Made by a program: the position numbers and the translations under genes. From Mytilus californianus (Eukaryota; Mollusca; Bivalvia; Mytilida; Mytilidae), in assembly GCF_021869535.1 (NCBI RefSeq), contig NW_026262648.1, positions 868,001 to 932,000 on the forward strand: a stretch of 64,000 nucleotides of DNA, in the 5' to 3' direction. Every line of letters starts with the position of its first letter. The stretch's first letter is position 1. The notes under the pieces were generated by a model, which ran no database searches, was not told the DNA's origin, and saw only the letters and a list, made by a program, of their open reading frames with translations. Shown here piece after piece: positions 11,219 to 23,720 of the stretch.

Positions 11219-12337
11219 CAAATTTTGATATTGGACAAAAATTCAGCAGAAAATACCGACCTTCAAAACAAATTAAAAAAGGGGAAGTCCATAAAAACTG
11301 ACAAACTCAAACGCTTTTAATCAACAAAACGAGTGAAAAACAACTGCCATATTCCTGACTTGGTACAAGCATTTTTTGAATTGATAACCAAGTTTTCTGT
11401 AGTTTGGTAGCCTTTTGTTTGAAACGTTTTGTTTAAAGATATTATTATAACCAGTTACCATTTTCCTATTTTCCAAAATTGTCAGTTGAATTCTCGTAGT
11501 AATTATTGAGTTTATTAAAGAAAGATTCATTTCCCAAATCTTATTGTTATTGCTTTATATTTTGAAACTGCAATAGACTGAAATTTTGAACAGTAAAAGT
11601 ACTCAGCAACACAAGATCTACAAATGAATACAATTGTCAATCGACTCCTTACATGTGTTTTCACCCATAACATTTTAACCAAGTTGTTCTCATTTGTACT
11701 AATAATGTAATTATACTTAAATGTATAAACAGCAAATATGATTTACAAGACATTGAATTGTTTTGACCACAAGGACGAGGACCTCATAACAAAAACAAAA
11801 AGGGTGAAAAATATCGACAAAACAGTTTCCATTTCAATTGGGTGTCATAGAAAATATGTTCTTCAATATATTACAAACACTATGTACATGAGGTTTAAAA
11901 TTATCCGCCTGATATCAAATATTTCACGTGACGTAATAATTTACAAAATATATATTTTCTAACTGCTGGTTTTGCAGGCTTACAGGAGAGTTGCAATTCT
12001 CAAATTAAATTTTGTCGTGTATGATAAAGGCACTAAATATCTGAGCCATTATTCATAGCAATCACAATTAAAAGTAACTGATTTAAATATGTTTCGATAT
12101 ATAAATTATGAAAACTATTGGTAGCGTTAGGGAACTTAAGCTATATCACCAATTAAGTTAATACACAAACCACACATAAAACAGCTCAAAAAATGTCATC
12201 ATCTGATCCATTCTTTTTCTTTTGACTTGTATAAGGTAATACAAAAAACATATTTGCATGTTTTACGGTTCATGGTTTTACTTTTGTATTAGGGACATGT
12301 ATTGATTGACATTGTTATGATCTTTAACATGTTTTCT
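11219..12337. other. No recognised gene; one repeat scrap
   Basis: At 11330-11390 there is a fragment of the dispersed family with the phrase CCTGACTTGGTACA that recurs at 53.3, 55.5 and 62.4 kb. A 74-codon frame at 11738-11962 has no recognisable feature. Confidence 0.5.
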
Positions 12338-12701
12338 AAAATCTGCCTTTTTCGCAACCTTAGAAGCTCTGATGTTTACAGGTATGAAAACAAAGATTGG
12401 AAATGGAAATAATTCAAGTACTAGTATTTTCATGGCACCAATTGCTGGTGTATAACAGTTTAATGCAAGTTGCATTACGAATTGTAACCAACGGCTTGAA
12501 CTACATTTGATTAAAAATGGAAAATCAATCGTAAGATCGTATGCACATAATTCACATGGTGCTACAGCCACTCTTTATGTTGTAATTGGGCTTCAGAAAG
12601 GTACTGAAATATACCTCCAACATCCAGATACTAGTAGTTATGTTCATTCTATGGACAAAATTACTCCATGTTTTCCGGCCACTTGCTATAACTATATATA
12701 A
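12338..12701 (+). pseudogene. C1q-domain exon, broken
   Basis: One frame reads a complement C1q globular domain from SAFFATLEA (about 12342) to a stop at 12699-12701. Recognisable landmarks are IFMAPIAGV, LELHLIKNGKS and VVIGLQKGTEIYLQHP, which match LELQLMKNEH and VILELQKGDTIYLKHP in the intact copy at 24.8-25.2 kb. A TAA stands right after APIAGV, where relatives have the Tyr of GVY. About a dozen residues of the N-terminal strands are missing, and the C-terminal FSGH-type end is replaced. I see no first exon upstream. Poly(A) signal AATAAA at 12923-12928. Mussel C1q proteins are secreted lectin-like pattern-recognition molecules; this one is probably dead. Confidence 0.8.
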
Positions 12702-13645
12702 AATATAATCCTAATAGAGCAAAAGTATTCGATGTACATTGGTTTTTATGGTGACAGATCAAAGTATTACTCTCTTTTGGTCTGTACATAGTTGTTGGTG
12801 ACCTGTTAACGTATAGATAGTGTCAATCATTCCTTATTTACAAAAAATGAATTGTTGCTAATGATCACAATCTTTATCTGAAATGCTAATAGTCAAATGT
12901 TTACATGTACAAGCCATGTATAAATAAAGGACAGCTACATACCGATAATAATATATTTGTTTAAATGTAGTTTGTTGATATTGTTTTCCTTACCGTAGGG
13001 TAGCAACTATTTCATATATTATAAGAATGATTCCTCACGTGTATTCTAACATCTATCAAATAGCGTCTTTGGCTGATTTGAAAAATCATCAAGAGACACA
13101 CATGCAATAAATAATACCCGGTGCCAAAGCAGTAACTACTGGGCTAAAGATATTTTAGGTGACGAAAAGTCGGTCACCTATAGAAGATTCCGTATCTATG
13201 CCAGCAATAGCATACATGTACATGTTCTAGCTTCACATGTGTGATATACATTGTTGTAGCTCTTTAGTGTCCCTTCATTTTGATATCACGTCGTACCAAA
13301 TACGACGATAAGGCTGAAAATATGTAAACATAAAAGCTGTAGATGTCAACATTGTTTATCAACATATCAGCTCTGCTGGTAATTGCTGCAGATAATAACT
13401 ATACAAAGGAAAAAGAATGGCATAACATAACCCGGATTTGTTTTTTTTTTCTCAATCGATTTATGAATTTCGGATAGCGGTATACTACTGTTGCCTTTAT
13501 TTAGCAACAAATTATATTTTGAGAGTTATAACAGTTTAGACTTCAATTGAATTGGTTGATGATGTGTTCTCATGGTTTTGTCCGTCGAGATTTTGTTTTA
13601 ATATGAGGTATATGGTCACACTAATATTGTATGATTTGAAGCTTC
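12702..13645. other. 3' flank of the broken C1q copy, homologous to the flank at 26.5 kb
   Basis: 13190-13430 is alignable with 26480-26710 (shared CGACGAT and GGAATGGCATAA blocks in the same order). Both lie downstream of a C1q exon, so the duplicated unit included the flank. 13430-13510 is a scrap of the AACCCGGATTTG repeat family. Confidence 0.55.
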
Positions 13646-14160
13646 ATTGAAACCTGTCAGTAACTGCGAGTACGCTTATATCTGCACGTTAAGTCTTTTT
13701 TCGTTGTGAGAGATGTATAAATACCCTCTCACGTCCGATCTGTGTTTTTTTCGGCTGTGTATCGATCTGATGAGTTTAGCACATTTGAACTGATTGTTAT
13801 AGTTCGTTCTTATGTTGTACTATTACACCACTGTCTCAGGTTAGGGGAGGGTTGGCGCCTTCAAAAATGTTTAACCCCACCTCATTCTTTATGTGCCTGT
13901 CCCAAGTCAGGTGCCTGTAGTTTAGTGGTTGTCGTTGGTTCATTTCTGTCTTATTTGATTTTCGTAAATTGTTTTGTTACAAATTAGGCCGTTAGTTTTC
14001 TCAATTGAAATGTTTCATATTTTCATGTCGGAGCCTTCTATATGGTATGGGTTTCTTTCATTGGTAAAGGTCGTACGGTTGCCTGTAACTGCGTACGTTC
14101 GTTTCATTTGAACGGTGGTGGAATGTTGTCTCATTAGCAATCATATCACATCTCCTTATA
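13646..14160 (+). mobile_element. Penelope-like 3' region, truncated copy
   Basis: Plus-strand copy of the dispersed family also seen at 1-533 (minus) and next to the Naiad gene at 47.2-48.3 kb: GTAACTGCGAG at its start, AGGCCGTTAG near 13986, and a TTGTCTCATTAGCAATCAT block near 14124. The left breakpoint of the 4.89-kb tandem duplication (13722) lies inside it, so the second copy (from 18613) starts in the middle of this repeat. Confidence 0.6.
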
Positions 14161-17100
14161 CCTACATAGTTTAGATGTTTGCTGAAGTATCTTTGTGGTC
14201 TTGGGTTTACTGTCTTAATGTGCTTATATCTACATCAGATTCTCCAAATTTTAATATTTTTCCAATTTCAAATTTTGGAAAGGTCTTGATCTCAATTCAA
14301 GTTTATAATGGAAGGATCTCAAATCAAAAGACCATAAGAATTTGCTTTGTGTGGTTTGTGAGTAAAATCACCATTAAGTTTAATTTAAATATCATGAGAT
14401 TAGAGGTAACCTTACCCTTGCCAATTTTTTTTTTTTAACAAACGATTTGTTGCAAAAACCATTTGAGTAAAACTGGTCAATAGGTTTCTGAGCAGTAAAT
14501 ATATAACAAGCGAAAATAAAAATTCAAAACATGACCTTTTCATCATTTTTTTTTTTTTTTTTGTGGACCAACAGTCTCAAATCAAAAGATCCTAGGTCTC
14601 TATAATGTTCGATTCACGAGTTAAAATTACAATTCATTTATGTCAAATACATAAAGGTACATTACTCTCATATGGAACCTCATGATCGCTTCAGTTTAAA
14701 CTACTTGTAAGTGTGACATCCTGAGGCTGTAGCTATTTATTAGGGAAAACAAATTGTCAATATCTTTCATGGTTTCGGAGGGGTAATGAAAAGAATAGGG
14801 ACATTGTTTTGAAAGATACATCCTACAATCAGAAGTGTTTCGTTAAGTAGTGCTTATTTTAAAAGCGTATTAACTGTTCGATATCATATACCGAAATATG
14901 TGAGTAAGATCTTGCAAAAAAATTAAAATAAACAAGAAAAAAAAAAGAAAATAACTAAATGTTCAGAAAACAATTAATGACCTTTCAAAATTATCAAATT
15001 TGATAAGAAAATCTCGGTGAAACATATGAGCTTCTGGTATTATAACGTATGTTATCTTACACGAATTAAAAAAATACATAGATAAAGGTACCTGTTTATG
15101 GAATGAGGGGATAGTGAGCACTATTAGTTTTCTTCAAAGTCACTTTCGGTGAGAAGTAATAGCGTTCTTTATACTGATTACACAATTTATCGTTTATATA
15201 AACCTTTCCTTCGAATGCGGGACAAAATATGCTACTTCTTGTTTGCACAATTTCCTTTCCGGTTTCAGGTGACAGATTAATTCATACCAATACCAAACAT
15301 ATTTAGTTTATTTGTATTCCATAATATATAAAATAAAGAAGATGCTTTGTACTTTTGGTTTAAAAATTTTATCTTCCGGTTTCACAAGATAGATTACTTC
15401 ACACTGATTCTAAAAATATATTGTTTTTATATTTTCTTACATAAATTAAATGTAAAACATAAAGCCGGCTACATAAATTTTACGTAAGGTCACTTTAATT
15501 TGATCTTATTTAAGGTCATAAGTATTTTTAAAAAGTCACTATGGCTTTATCATGTAACAGAATGAGTTTTAGAAAAGGGGTCAAAATCTAGAAAGTCAAT
15601 TATTCTTTTGACCTTGACTTCACATTCTAAGTCATGGAGAAGGATCTCTAATCAAATGTCACTAGGTCTTCTTTTTTTTGTATGATTTATGATTGATATA
15701 ACCATACATCTTATTTTTAACTTCCAAGGTGAATAAACTTCTATAAACGATCACTGTACTATTTGATCAAAGTTTCCACTCATAACTTTTACGTAAATAT
15801 ATGTTGTCGATATCTTTAAGAGCTGCGAGAAGTTTATCTTTACAAAGATATGTGTTCTGTTCAGAGCATGACCTTGACCTTTTGGCCTTGCTCTTAACAT
15901 CCAACATTCAAAAAATTATTTTTCTTATTTACTATTTGAATCTCTTTTGGGAAATCAAGAACGAATATTGTAATTCAATTTGAGATAATAAATTTAGAAT
16001 TTTACCCTTCCAGACCAACTGATATCATCTGCTGTTTTTGGTGGGGTTCGTGTTTTTCAGTCTTAGTTTTCTATGTTATTGAAAAGAAAACACACAATTA
16101 AAACACAGACATTAACATTAACAGAAAACACGCGTTTCGTTTTCAAGAACGCTCGAGACGAAAATTTATAAACCGTTCGAGAGCATAAAAAACTTACTTT
16201 GCCATTAAACAGTTTAAATCTTAGCATTAGCAGAAATAAATTAGTTCGGAATAGTCCATGATGTATTTGCTACTGGACATTGAAAAAAGCAAAAAACAAT
16301 CGGTAATAGTTCTATGAATTGAAAATACACAGACAATGTATATCGTTGTGCAAGAATGACATTTTGCGATTTAGTTACAATGATTAACGTAAAATGTTGA
16401 GGTATTCCGAATCTAGATCCATTTTTTTAAAATCACAGAAATATATGTTTATACGAATAAAAAGACATATTTCTTATTATGTTATATTCATAAAAGACAA
16501 ATACACGAACACACATTTCTCATGGTAGAATACGGTAATAGCAGAAGCCATTTTTGACCATACTTGATATGCCTTTTTCACTAATTTTAACTAAATCAGT
16601 ATTGATTAGGTTTTTTTTTTAAAGATAATTGAGAACACTTCATGCATAATCAGAACGATGTTATATACATGAAGGTTTATCACAATGTTTCTACCCGCAT
16701 GAAGGGTGTAGAGTTTTATTGGCTCTGGAAATATACTGGACATAATTTGTCTGCAGCAAGCAAACTACGTATCCCTATTTAAGTTATTGCCTGAGGGAGT
16801 ACCTATACGTGAGAAAACAAATTGGCATTCTTACAACACGAGGTATCGAATTACACTTTTCGTCAGTAGAATTGCAAAGATGCTTTTAAACAAATGAGGT
16901 CGTACCATCAGTAGATAAATCGTGAGATATGTACAAATCAGATTTTGTGTAAAGAGAAAGAGAGTCCTATTTTTTTTTCTAACGTCTAAGATATAGATAC
17001 TGATTTCCTAGTGTTCTAAAAAAACATGAAATATTTGCCAATGGATATTAATCAATCAAAGCAACAATCAAGCAATCAATCTGATTTTGTCTTATTTATT

Positions 17101-17322
17101 TCACTGCATCTATTTATTAAATATCATTTTTTTCTGTAATCATTATATTTTTTATTAATCCATTTTTATCACAATCTATTCGTTATCCGTTCGTGTATGA
17201 CAGCATGATTTTTATAACACGTAAATTATTAATGTGTATTTAGATACAAGAGGTTTGTTTACATTATTTTCTAATTACGGAAAGATCGGATGTAAATACT
17301 TTATACATTTTCAACCACTACA
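14161..17322. other. Upstream region of C1q first exon 1A; no gene seen
   Basis: AT-rich with long T runs. 16030-16090 holds a scrap of the PLE 3' UTR phrase 'TTTTTGGTGGGGTTCGTGTT'. The 87- and 60-codon frames here are repeated in copy 2 only because the DNA is duplicated; neither has coding support. Confidence 0.6.
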
Positions 17323-17329
17323 TATAAAG
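17323..17329 (+). promoter_or_regulatory. TATA box of first exon 1A
   Basis: TATAAAG, 75 bases before the ATG at 17398, gives a start site about 30 bases downstream and a short 5' UTR. Same box at 22213-22219 in copy 2. Confidence 0.55.
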
Positions 17330-17397
17330 ATGATGTAATTTGTAATCAGCACTCGAACTTAAATGTCAAAAGACACAGCAAAATATCAAACGAGAAA

Positions 17398-17761
17398 ATG
17401 AACGTCATTTTATTTTTCCATATTGCTGGATTTGTCACTTCTGTTTTATTCGGAGACGACAGCTCATGTCAAACAGAATCCTGTAACAACAAAATGACAG
17501 CGCCATTGCTTAATAATCAAAATGCACCTCTTGTAGCGATGATCGACCTGTCGAAAGCTGATGAACACGTCAAAGAATATGTCAACAGAGCTATAGAAAC
17601 AAAAATGACGAATCTTGTTAAAACGAAACTTGAAGATGTTTTCAAATCATTAAAGCTTGAGGAAGATGTTAAACTTTATGTTGACGAAGTTAGACAAAAT
17701 GTGACATTAAACATCACGGACGATACTAAGCGACTCATAGAGAAGGTTCTAGAGGGGAAAC
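17398..17761 (+). CDS. C1q-like secreted protein, first exon, copy 1A
   Basis: Codes a signal peptide (MNVILFFHIAGFVTS, residues 1-19), a short segment with two Cys (residues 25 and 30), and about 70 residues of charged amphipathic helix rich in Lys, Glu and Leu, a likely oligomerisation coiled coil, with two N-glycosylation sites (NVT, NIT). The exon should end at 17761 in phase 1 (AAAC|GTATGA). The frame reading past it to 17805 is intronic. The exon is identical to 22288-22651. It could splice to the C1q exon at 24800, skipping exon 1B, or be an orphan made by the duplication. Family knowledge: coiled coil plus C1q head is a common build of bivalve C1q proteins. Confidence 0.8.
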
Positions 17762-18612
17762 GTATGAAATTTAATGTATTTTTTGTATTTGAAGAATATT
17801 TCTAATGTGTTGTTTTTCGATACAAAATTGTATCATGACACATCACACTAAGTTATTTTCATCTGTTTTATAAATATTGATATAAAATGAATTTCCAGTA
17901 TAAACTAAGTTTCTTACTGAGTATTATTATGATCACGTTGTATACTTCATTAGTTTTATTTGAGAGGCAAAATACGTTGACTGTATATTTTTATGTGATA
18001 TAAAGTCACTGATCCTATAATTTGTTAGGCCACGCCTACCACTTTGAAATGTGTAATAAAATGTACACACTTCCGCTAGGCGGTCACCGACATAAACACG
18101 ATTATCCACATTTTTCTTACAACAATTTTTCAAAAATATATTTTCTTGTTTTTATTATTAGTTGTTTAATTTCTGATATCGATTTCTCTTTGTTTATATT
18201 ATGATCTGAAATCTGCCGCACTTGTTTTTCCGACCGCATGAGTTGCACGATTTTAACATCGAATTTTAAAATATGACAATTTCACTCTGGCAAACTGAGA
18301 GGCGTTTTGTAAAGTGAACCTATAAAAAAGGGGTATAAAACTGTTTTTGATTGCAGTATTAAGTCAAGAATAGTGTAAACGTATTTTTCGAAATACTAAG
18401 GATATTCTACCCCAGAAATAGGTAGCCTTAGCTGTATTCGGCAAAGCCTTTCGGAAGTTAGGTCTGGTATCTATGATGAGTTTATTTGCAACCACTGGAT
18501 CGATGCCACTGCTGGTAAATATTTACTCCGATGGTATCACTATCCCAGTAGTCAGTCCTCCTGTGTTGACAAGAACTATCATTGATATGGAAATAATTAT
18601 AAGTTAACTGTT
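17762..18612. other. Intron sequence after exon 1A
   Basis: Includes a retrozyme-family fragment at about 18370-18600 (blocks CTAAGGAT, GATGCCACTGCT and CCCAGTAGTCAG). No coding signal. Confidence 0.55.
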
Positions 18613-21600
18613 TACCCTCTCACGTCCGATCTGTGTTTTTTTCGGCTGTGTATCGATCTGATGAGTTTAGCACATTTGAACTGATTGTTATAGTTCGTTC
18701 TTATGTTGTACTATTACACCACTGTCTCAGGTTAGGGGAGGGTTGGCGCCTTCAAAAATGTTTAACCCCACCTCATTCTTTATGTGCCTGTCCCAAGTCA
18801 GGTGCCTGTAGTTTAGTGGTTGTCGTTGGTTCATTTCTGTCTTATTTGATTTTCGTAAATTGTTTTGTTACAAATTAGGCCGTTAGTTTTCTCAATTGAA
18901 ATGTTTCATATTTTCATGTCGGAGCCTTCTATATGGTATGGGTTTCTTTCATTGGTAAAGGTCGTACGGTTGCCTGTAACTGCGTACGTTCGTTTCATTT
19001 GAACGGTGGTGGAATGTTGTCTCATTAGCAATCATATCACATCTCCTTATACCTACATAGTTTAGATGTTTGCTGAAGTATCTTTGTGGTCTTGGGTTTA
19101 CTGTCTTAATGTGCTTATATCTACATCAGATTCTCCAAATTTTAATATTTTTCCAATTTCAAATTTTGGAAAGGTCTTGATCTCAATTCAAGTTTATAAT
19201 GGAAGGATCTCAAATCAAAAGACCATAAGAATTTGCTTTGTGTGGTTTGTGAGTAAAATCACCATTAAGTTTAATTTAAATATCATGAGATTAGAGGTAA
19301 CCTTACCCTTGCCAATTTTTTTTTTTTAACAAACGATTTGTTGCAAAAACCATTTGAGTAAAACTGGTCAATAGGTTTCTGAGCAGTAAATATATAACAA
19401 GCGAAAATAAAAATTCAAAACATGACCTTTTCATCATTTTTTTTTTTTTTTTTGTGGACCAACAGTCTCAAATCAAAAGATCCTAGGTCTCTATAATGTT
19501 CGATTCACGAGTTAAAATTACAATTCATTTATGTCAAATACATAAAGGTACATTACTCTCATATGGAACCTCATGATCGCTTCAGTTTAAACTACTTGTA
19601 AGTGTGACATCCTGAGGCTGTAGCTATTTATTAGGGAAAACAAATTGTCAATATCTTTCATGGTTTCGGAGGGGTAATGAAAAGAATAGGGACATTGTTT
19701 TGAAAGATACATCCTACAATCAGAAGTGTTTCGTTAAGTAGTGCTTATTTTAAAAGCGTATTAACTGTTCGATATCATATACCGAAATATGTGAGTAAGA
19801 TCTTGCAAAAAAATTAAAATAAACAAGAAAAAAAAAAGAAAATAACTAAATGTTCAGAAAACAATTAATGACCTTTCAAAATTATCATATTCGATAAGAA
19901 AATCTCGGTGAAACATATGAGCTTCTGGTATTATAACGTATGTTATCTTACACGAATTAAAAAAATACATAGATAAAGGTACCTGTTTATGGAATGAGGG
20001 GATAGTGAGCACTATTAGTTTTCTTCAAAGTCACTTTCGGTGAGAAGTAATAGCGTTCTTTATACTGATTACACAATTTATCGTTTATATAAACCTTTCC
20101 TTCGAATGCGGGACAAAATATGCTACTTCTTGTTTGCACAATTTCCTTTCCGGTTTCAGGTGACAGATTAATTCATACCAATACCAAACATATTTAGTTT
20201 ATTTGTATTCCATAATATATAAAATAAAGAAGATGCTTTGTACTTTTGGTTTAAAAATTTTATCTTCCGGTTTCACAAGATAGATTACTTCACACTGATT
20301 CTAAAAATATATTGTTTTTATATTTTCTTACATAAATTAAATGTAAAACATAAAGCCGGCTACATAAATTTTACGTAAGGTCACTTTAATTTGATCTTAT
20401 TTAAGGTCATAAGTATTTTTAAAAAGTCACTATGGCTTTATCATGTAACAGAATGAGTTTTAGAAAAGGGGTCAAAATCTAGAAAGTCAATTATTCTTTT
20501 GACCTTGACTTCACATTCTAAGTCATGGAGAAGGATCTCTAATCAAATGTCACTAGGTCTTCTTTTTTTTGTATGATTTATGATTGATATAACCATACAT
20601 CTTATTTTTAACTTCCAAGGTGAATAAACTTCTATAAACGATCACTGTACTATTTGATCAAAGTTTCCACTCATAACTTTTACGTAAATATATGTTGTCG
20701 ATATCTTTAAGAGCTGCGAGAAGTTTATCTTTACAAAGATATGTGTTCTGTTCAGAGCATGACCTTGACCTTTTGGCCTTGCTCTTAACATCCAACATTC
20801 AAAAAATTATTTTTCTTATTTACTATTTGAATCTCTTTTGGGAAATCAAGAACGAATATTGTAATTCAATTTGAGATAATAAATTTAGAATTTTACCCTT
20901 CCAGACCAACTGATATCATCTGCTGTTTTTGGTGGGGTTCGTGTTTTTCAGTCTTAGTTTTCTATGTTATTGAAAAGAAAACACACAATTAAAACACAGA
21001 CATTAACATTAACAGAAAACACGCGTTTCGTTTTCAAGAACGCTCGAGACGAAAATTTATAAACCGTTCGAGAGCATAAAAAACTTACTTTGCCATTAAA
21101 CAGTTTAAATCTTAGCATTAGCAGAAATAAATTAGTTCGGAATAGTCCATGATGTATTTGCTACTGGACATTGAAAAAAGCAAAAAACAATCGGTAATAG
21201 TTCTATGAATTGAAAATACACAGACAATGTATATCGTTGTGCAAGAATGACATTTTGCGATTTAGTTACAATGATTAACGTAAAATGTTGAGGTATTCCG
21301 AATCTAGATCCATTTTTTTAAAATCACAGAAATATATGTTTATACGAATAAAAAGACATATTTCTTATTATGTTATATTCATAAAAGACAAATACACGAA
21401 CACACATTTCTCATGGTAGAATACGGTAATAGCAGAAGCCATTTTTGACCATACTTGATATGCCTTTTTCACTAATTTTAACTAAATCAGTATTGATTAG
21501 GTTTTTTTTTAAAGATAATTGAGAACACTTCATGCATAATCAGAACGATGTTATATACATGAAGGTTTATCACAATGTTTCTACCCGCATGAAGGGTGTA

Positions 21601-22212
21601 GAGTTTTATTGGCTCTGGAAATATACTGGACATAATTTGTCTGCAGCAAGCAAACTACGTATCCCTATTTAAGTTATTGCCTGAGGGAGTACCTATACGT
21701 GAGAAAACAAATTGGCATTCTTACAACACGAGGTATCGAATTACACTTTTCGTCAGTAGAATTGCAAAGATGCTTTTAAACAAATGAGGTCGTACCATCA
21801 GTAGATAAATCGTGAGATATGTACAAATCAGATTTTGTGTAAAGAGAAAGAGAGTCCTATTTTTTTTTCTAACGTCTAAGATATAGATACTGATTTCCTA
21901 GTGTTCTAAAAAAACATGAAATATTTGCCAATGGATATTAATCAATCAAAGCAACAATCAAGCAATCAATCTGATTTTGTCTTATTTATTTCACTGCATC
22001 TATTTATTAAATATCATTTTTTTCTGTAATCATTATATTTTTTATTAATCCATTTTTATCACAATCTATTCGTTATCCGTTCGTGTATGACAGCATGATT
22101 TTTATAACACGTAAATTATTAATGTGTATTTAGATACAAGAGGTTTGTTTACATTATTTTCTAATTACGGAAAGATCGGATGTAAATACTTTATACATTT
22201 TCAACCACTACA

Positions 22213-22219
22213 TATAAAG
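22213..22219 (+). promoter_or_regulatory. TATA box of first exon 1B
   Basis: Second copy of the TATAAAG box, 75 bases before the ATG at 22288. Confidence 0.55.
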
Positions 22220-22287
22220 ATGATGTAATTTGTAATCAGCACTCGAACTTAAATGTCAAAAGACACAGCAAAATATCAAACGAGAAA

Positions 22288-22651
22288 ATGAACGTCATTT
22301 TATTTTTCCATATTGCTGGATTTGTCACTTCTGTTTTATTCGGAGACGACAGCTCATGTCAAACAGAATCCTGTAACAACAAAATGACAGCGCCATTGCT
22401 TAATAATCAAAATGCACCTCTTGTAGCGATGATCGACCTGTCGAAAGCTGATGAACACGTCAAAGAATATGTCAACAGAGCTATAGAAACAAAAATGACG
22501 AATCTTGTTAAAACGAAACTTGAAGATGTTTTCAAATCATTAAAGCTTGAGGAAGATGTTAAACTTTATGTTGACGAAGTTAGACAAAATGTGACATTAA
22601 ACATCACGGACGATACTAAGCGACTCATAGAGAAGGTTCTAGAGGGGAAAC
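22288..22651 (+). CDS. C1q-like secreted protein, first exon, copy 1B
   Basis: Identical in coding content to 17398-17761: signal peptide, two cysteines, helical stalk with two sequons. Donor GT at 22652-22653 leaves one base (C) of a split codon; the acceptor at 24799 adds AA to give a Gln codon and continues in frame into the C1q domain. Joined, the two exons give a 247-residue secreted protein, a normal size for a coiled-coil C1q protein. This is the nearer of two identical first exons and so the likelier partner. Confidence 0.88.
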
Positions 22652-23259
22652 GTATGAAATTTAATGTATTTTTTGTATTTGAAGAATATTTCTAATGTGT
22701 TGTTTTTCGATACAAAATTGTATCATGACACATCACACTAAGTTATTTTCATCTGTTTTATAAATATTGATATAAAATGAATTTCCAGTATAAACTAAGT
22801 TTCTTACTGAGTATTATTATGATCACGTTGTATACTTCATTAGTTTTATTTGAGAGGCAAAATACGTTGACTGTATATTTTTATGTGATATAAAGTCACT
22901 GATCCTATAATTTGTTAGGCCACGCCTACCACTTTGAAATGTGTAATAAAATGTACACACTTCCGCTAGGCGGTCACCGACATAAACACGATTATCCACA
23001 TTTTTCTTACAACAATTTTTCAAAAATATATTTTCTTGTTTTTATTATTAGTTGTTTAATTTCTGATATCGATTTCTCTTTGTTTATATTATGATCTGAA
23101 ATCTGCCGCACTTGTTTTTCCGACCGCATGAGTTGCACGATTTTAACATCGAATTTTAAAATATGACAATTTCACTCTGGCAAACTGAGAGGCGTTTTGT
23201 AAAGTGAACCTATAAAAAAGGGGTATAAAACTGTTTTTGATTGCAGTATTAAGTCAAGA

Positions 23260-23720
23260 ATAGTGTAAACGTATTTTTCGAAATACTAAGGATATTCTAC
23301 CCCAGAAATAGGTAGCCTTAGCTGTATTCGGCAAAGCCTTTCGGAAGTTAGGTCTGGTATCTATGATGAGTTTATTTGCAACCACTGGATCGATGCCACT
23401 GCTGGTAAATATTTACTCCGATGGTATCACTATCCCAGTAGTCAGTCCTCCTGTGTTGACAAGAACTATCATTGATATGGAAATAATTATAAGTTAACTG
23501 TTTACAAAACTTGGATTTTTTCTTGATTTCTACCCCCGAAAGAGATTACCTTACCTTAATTTGACATAACCTTCTGAATATTGGGTCCTCAATGCTCTAC
23601 AACTTCGTACTTTATTTTATCTTTTAGTTTTTTTATATTCGATCGTCACTGGTGAGTCTTTTGTATATGACACGCGCGTCTTGCGTACAAAATTGTAAGT
23701 ATAGTATTTATGGTGACTTT
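23260..23720 (+). repeat. Retrozyme-family fragments
   Basis: 23260-23490 is the second copy of the 18370-18600 fragment. 23560-23720 is an independent, more worn piece with GGGTCCTCAATGCTC and a hammerhead-like relic (CTGGTGA...GACACGCGCGTC) whose core bases are changed. Confidence 0.5.

Larger units (their letters stand above)
13722..18612 (+). repeat. 4.89-kb tandem duplication, copy 1
   Basis: Every landmark from 13722 to 18612 recurs 4891 bases later (4890 after a T-run at 16611). In reading both copies I saw only two substitutions (near 14998-15003 against 19889-19894) and one T missing from the run. The junction at 18612/18613 shows a three-base TAC overlap between the two breakpoints. 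It carries the C1q first exon and its promoter. Either a very recent duplication or an assembly duplication of two alleles. Confidence 0.97.
18613..23503 (+). repeat. 4.89-kb tandem duplication, copy 2
   Basis: Direct head-to-tail copy of 13722-18612. The right end is at about 23503, where the shared sequence ...AACTGTTTAC is followed by AAAACTTGG, not by the CCTCTC found at the internal junction. Confidence 0.97.

Noticed and set aside
13742..13987. 81-codon frame present twice (also 18633-18878)
   Set aside because: Duplicated only because the 4.89-kb unit is; the sequence is a non-coding PLE 3' fragment.
14175..15983. 87- and 60-codon frames duplicated at 19066 and 20692
   Set aside because: Identity of the copies reflects recent duplication, not selection; no start context, domain or splice signals.
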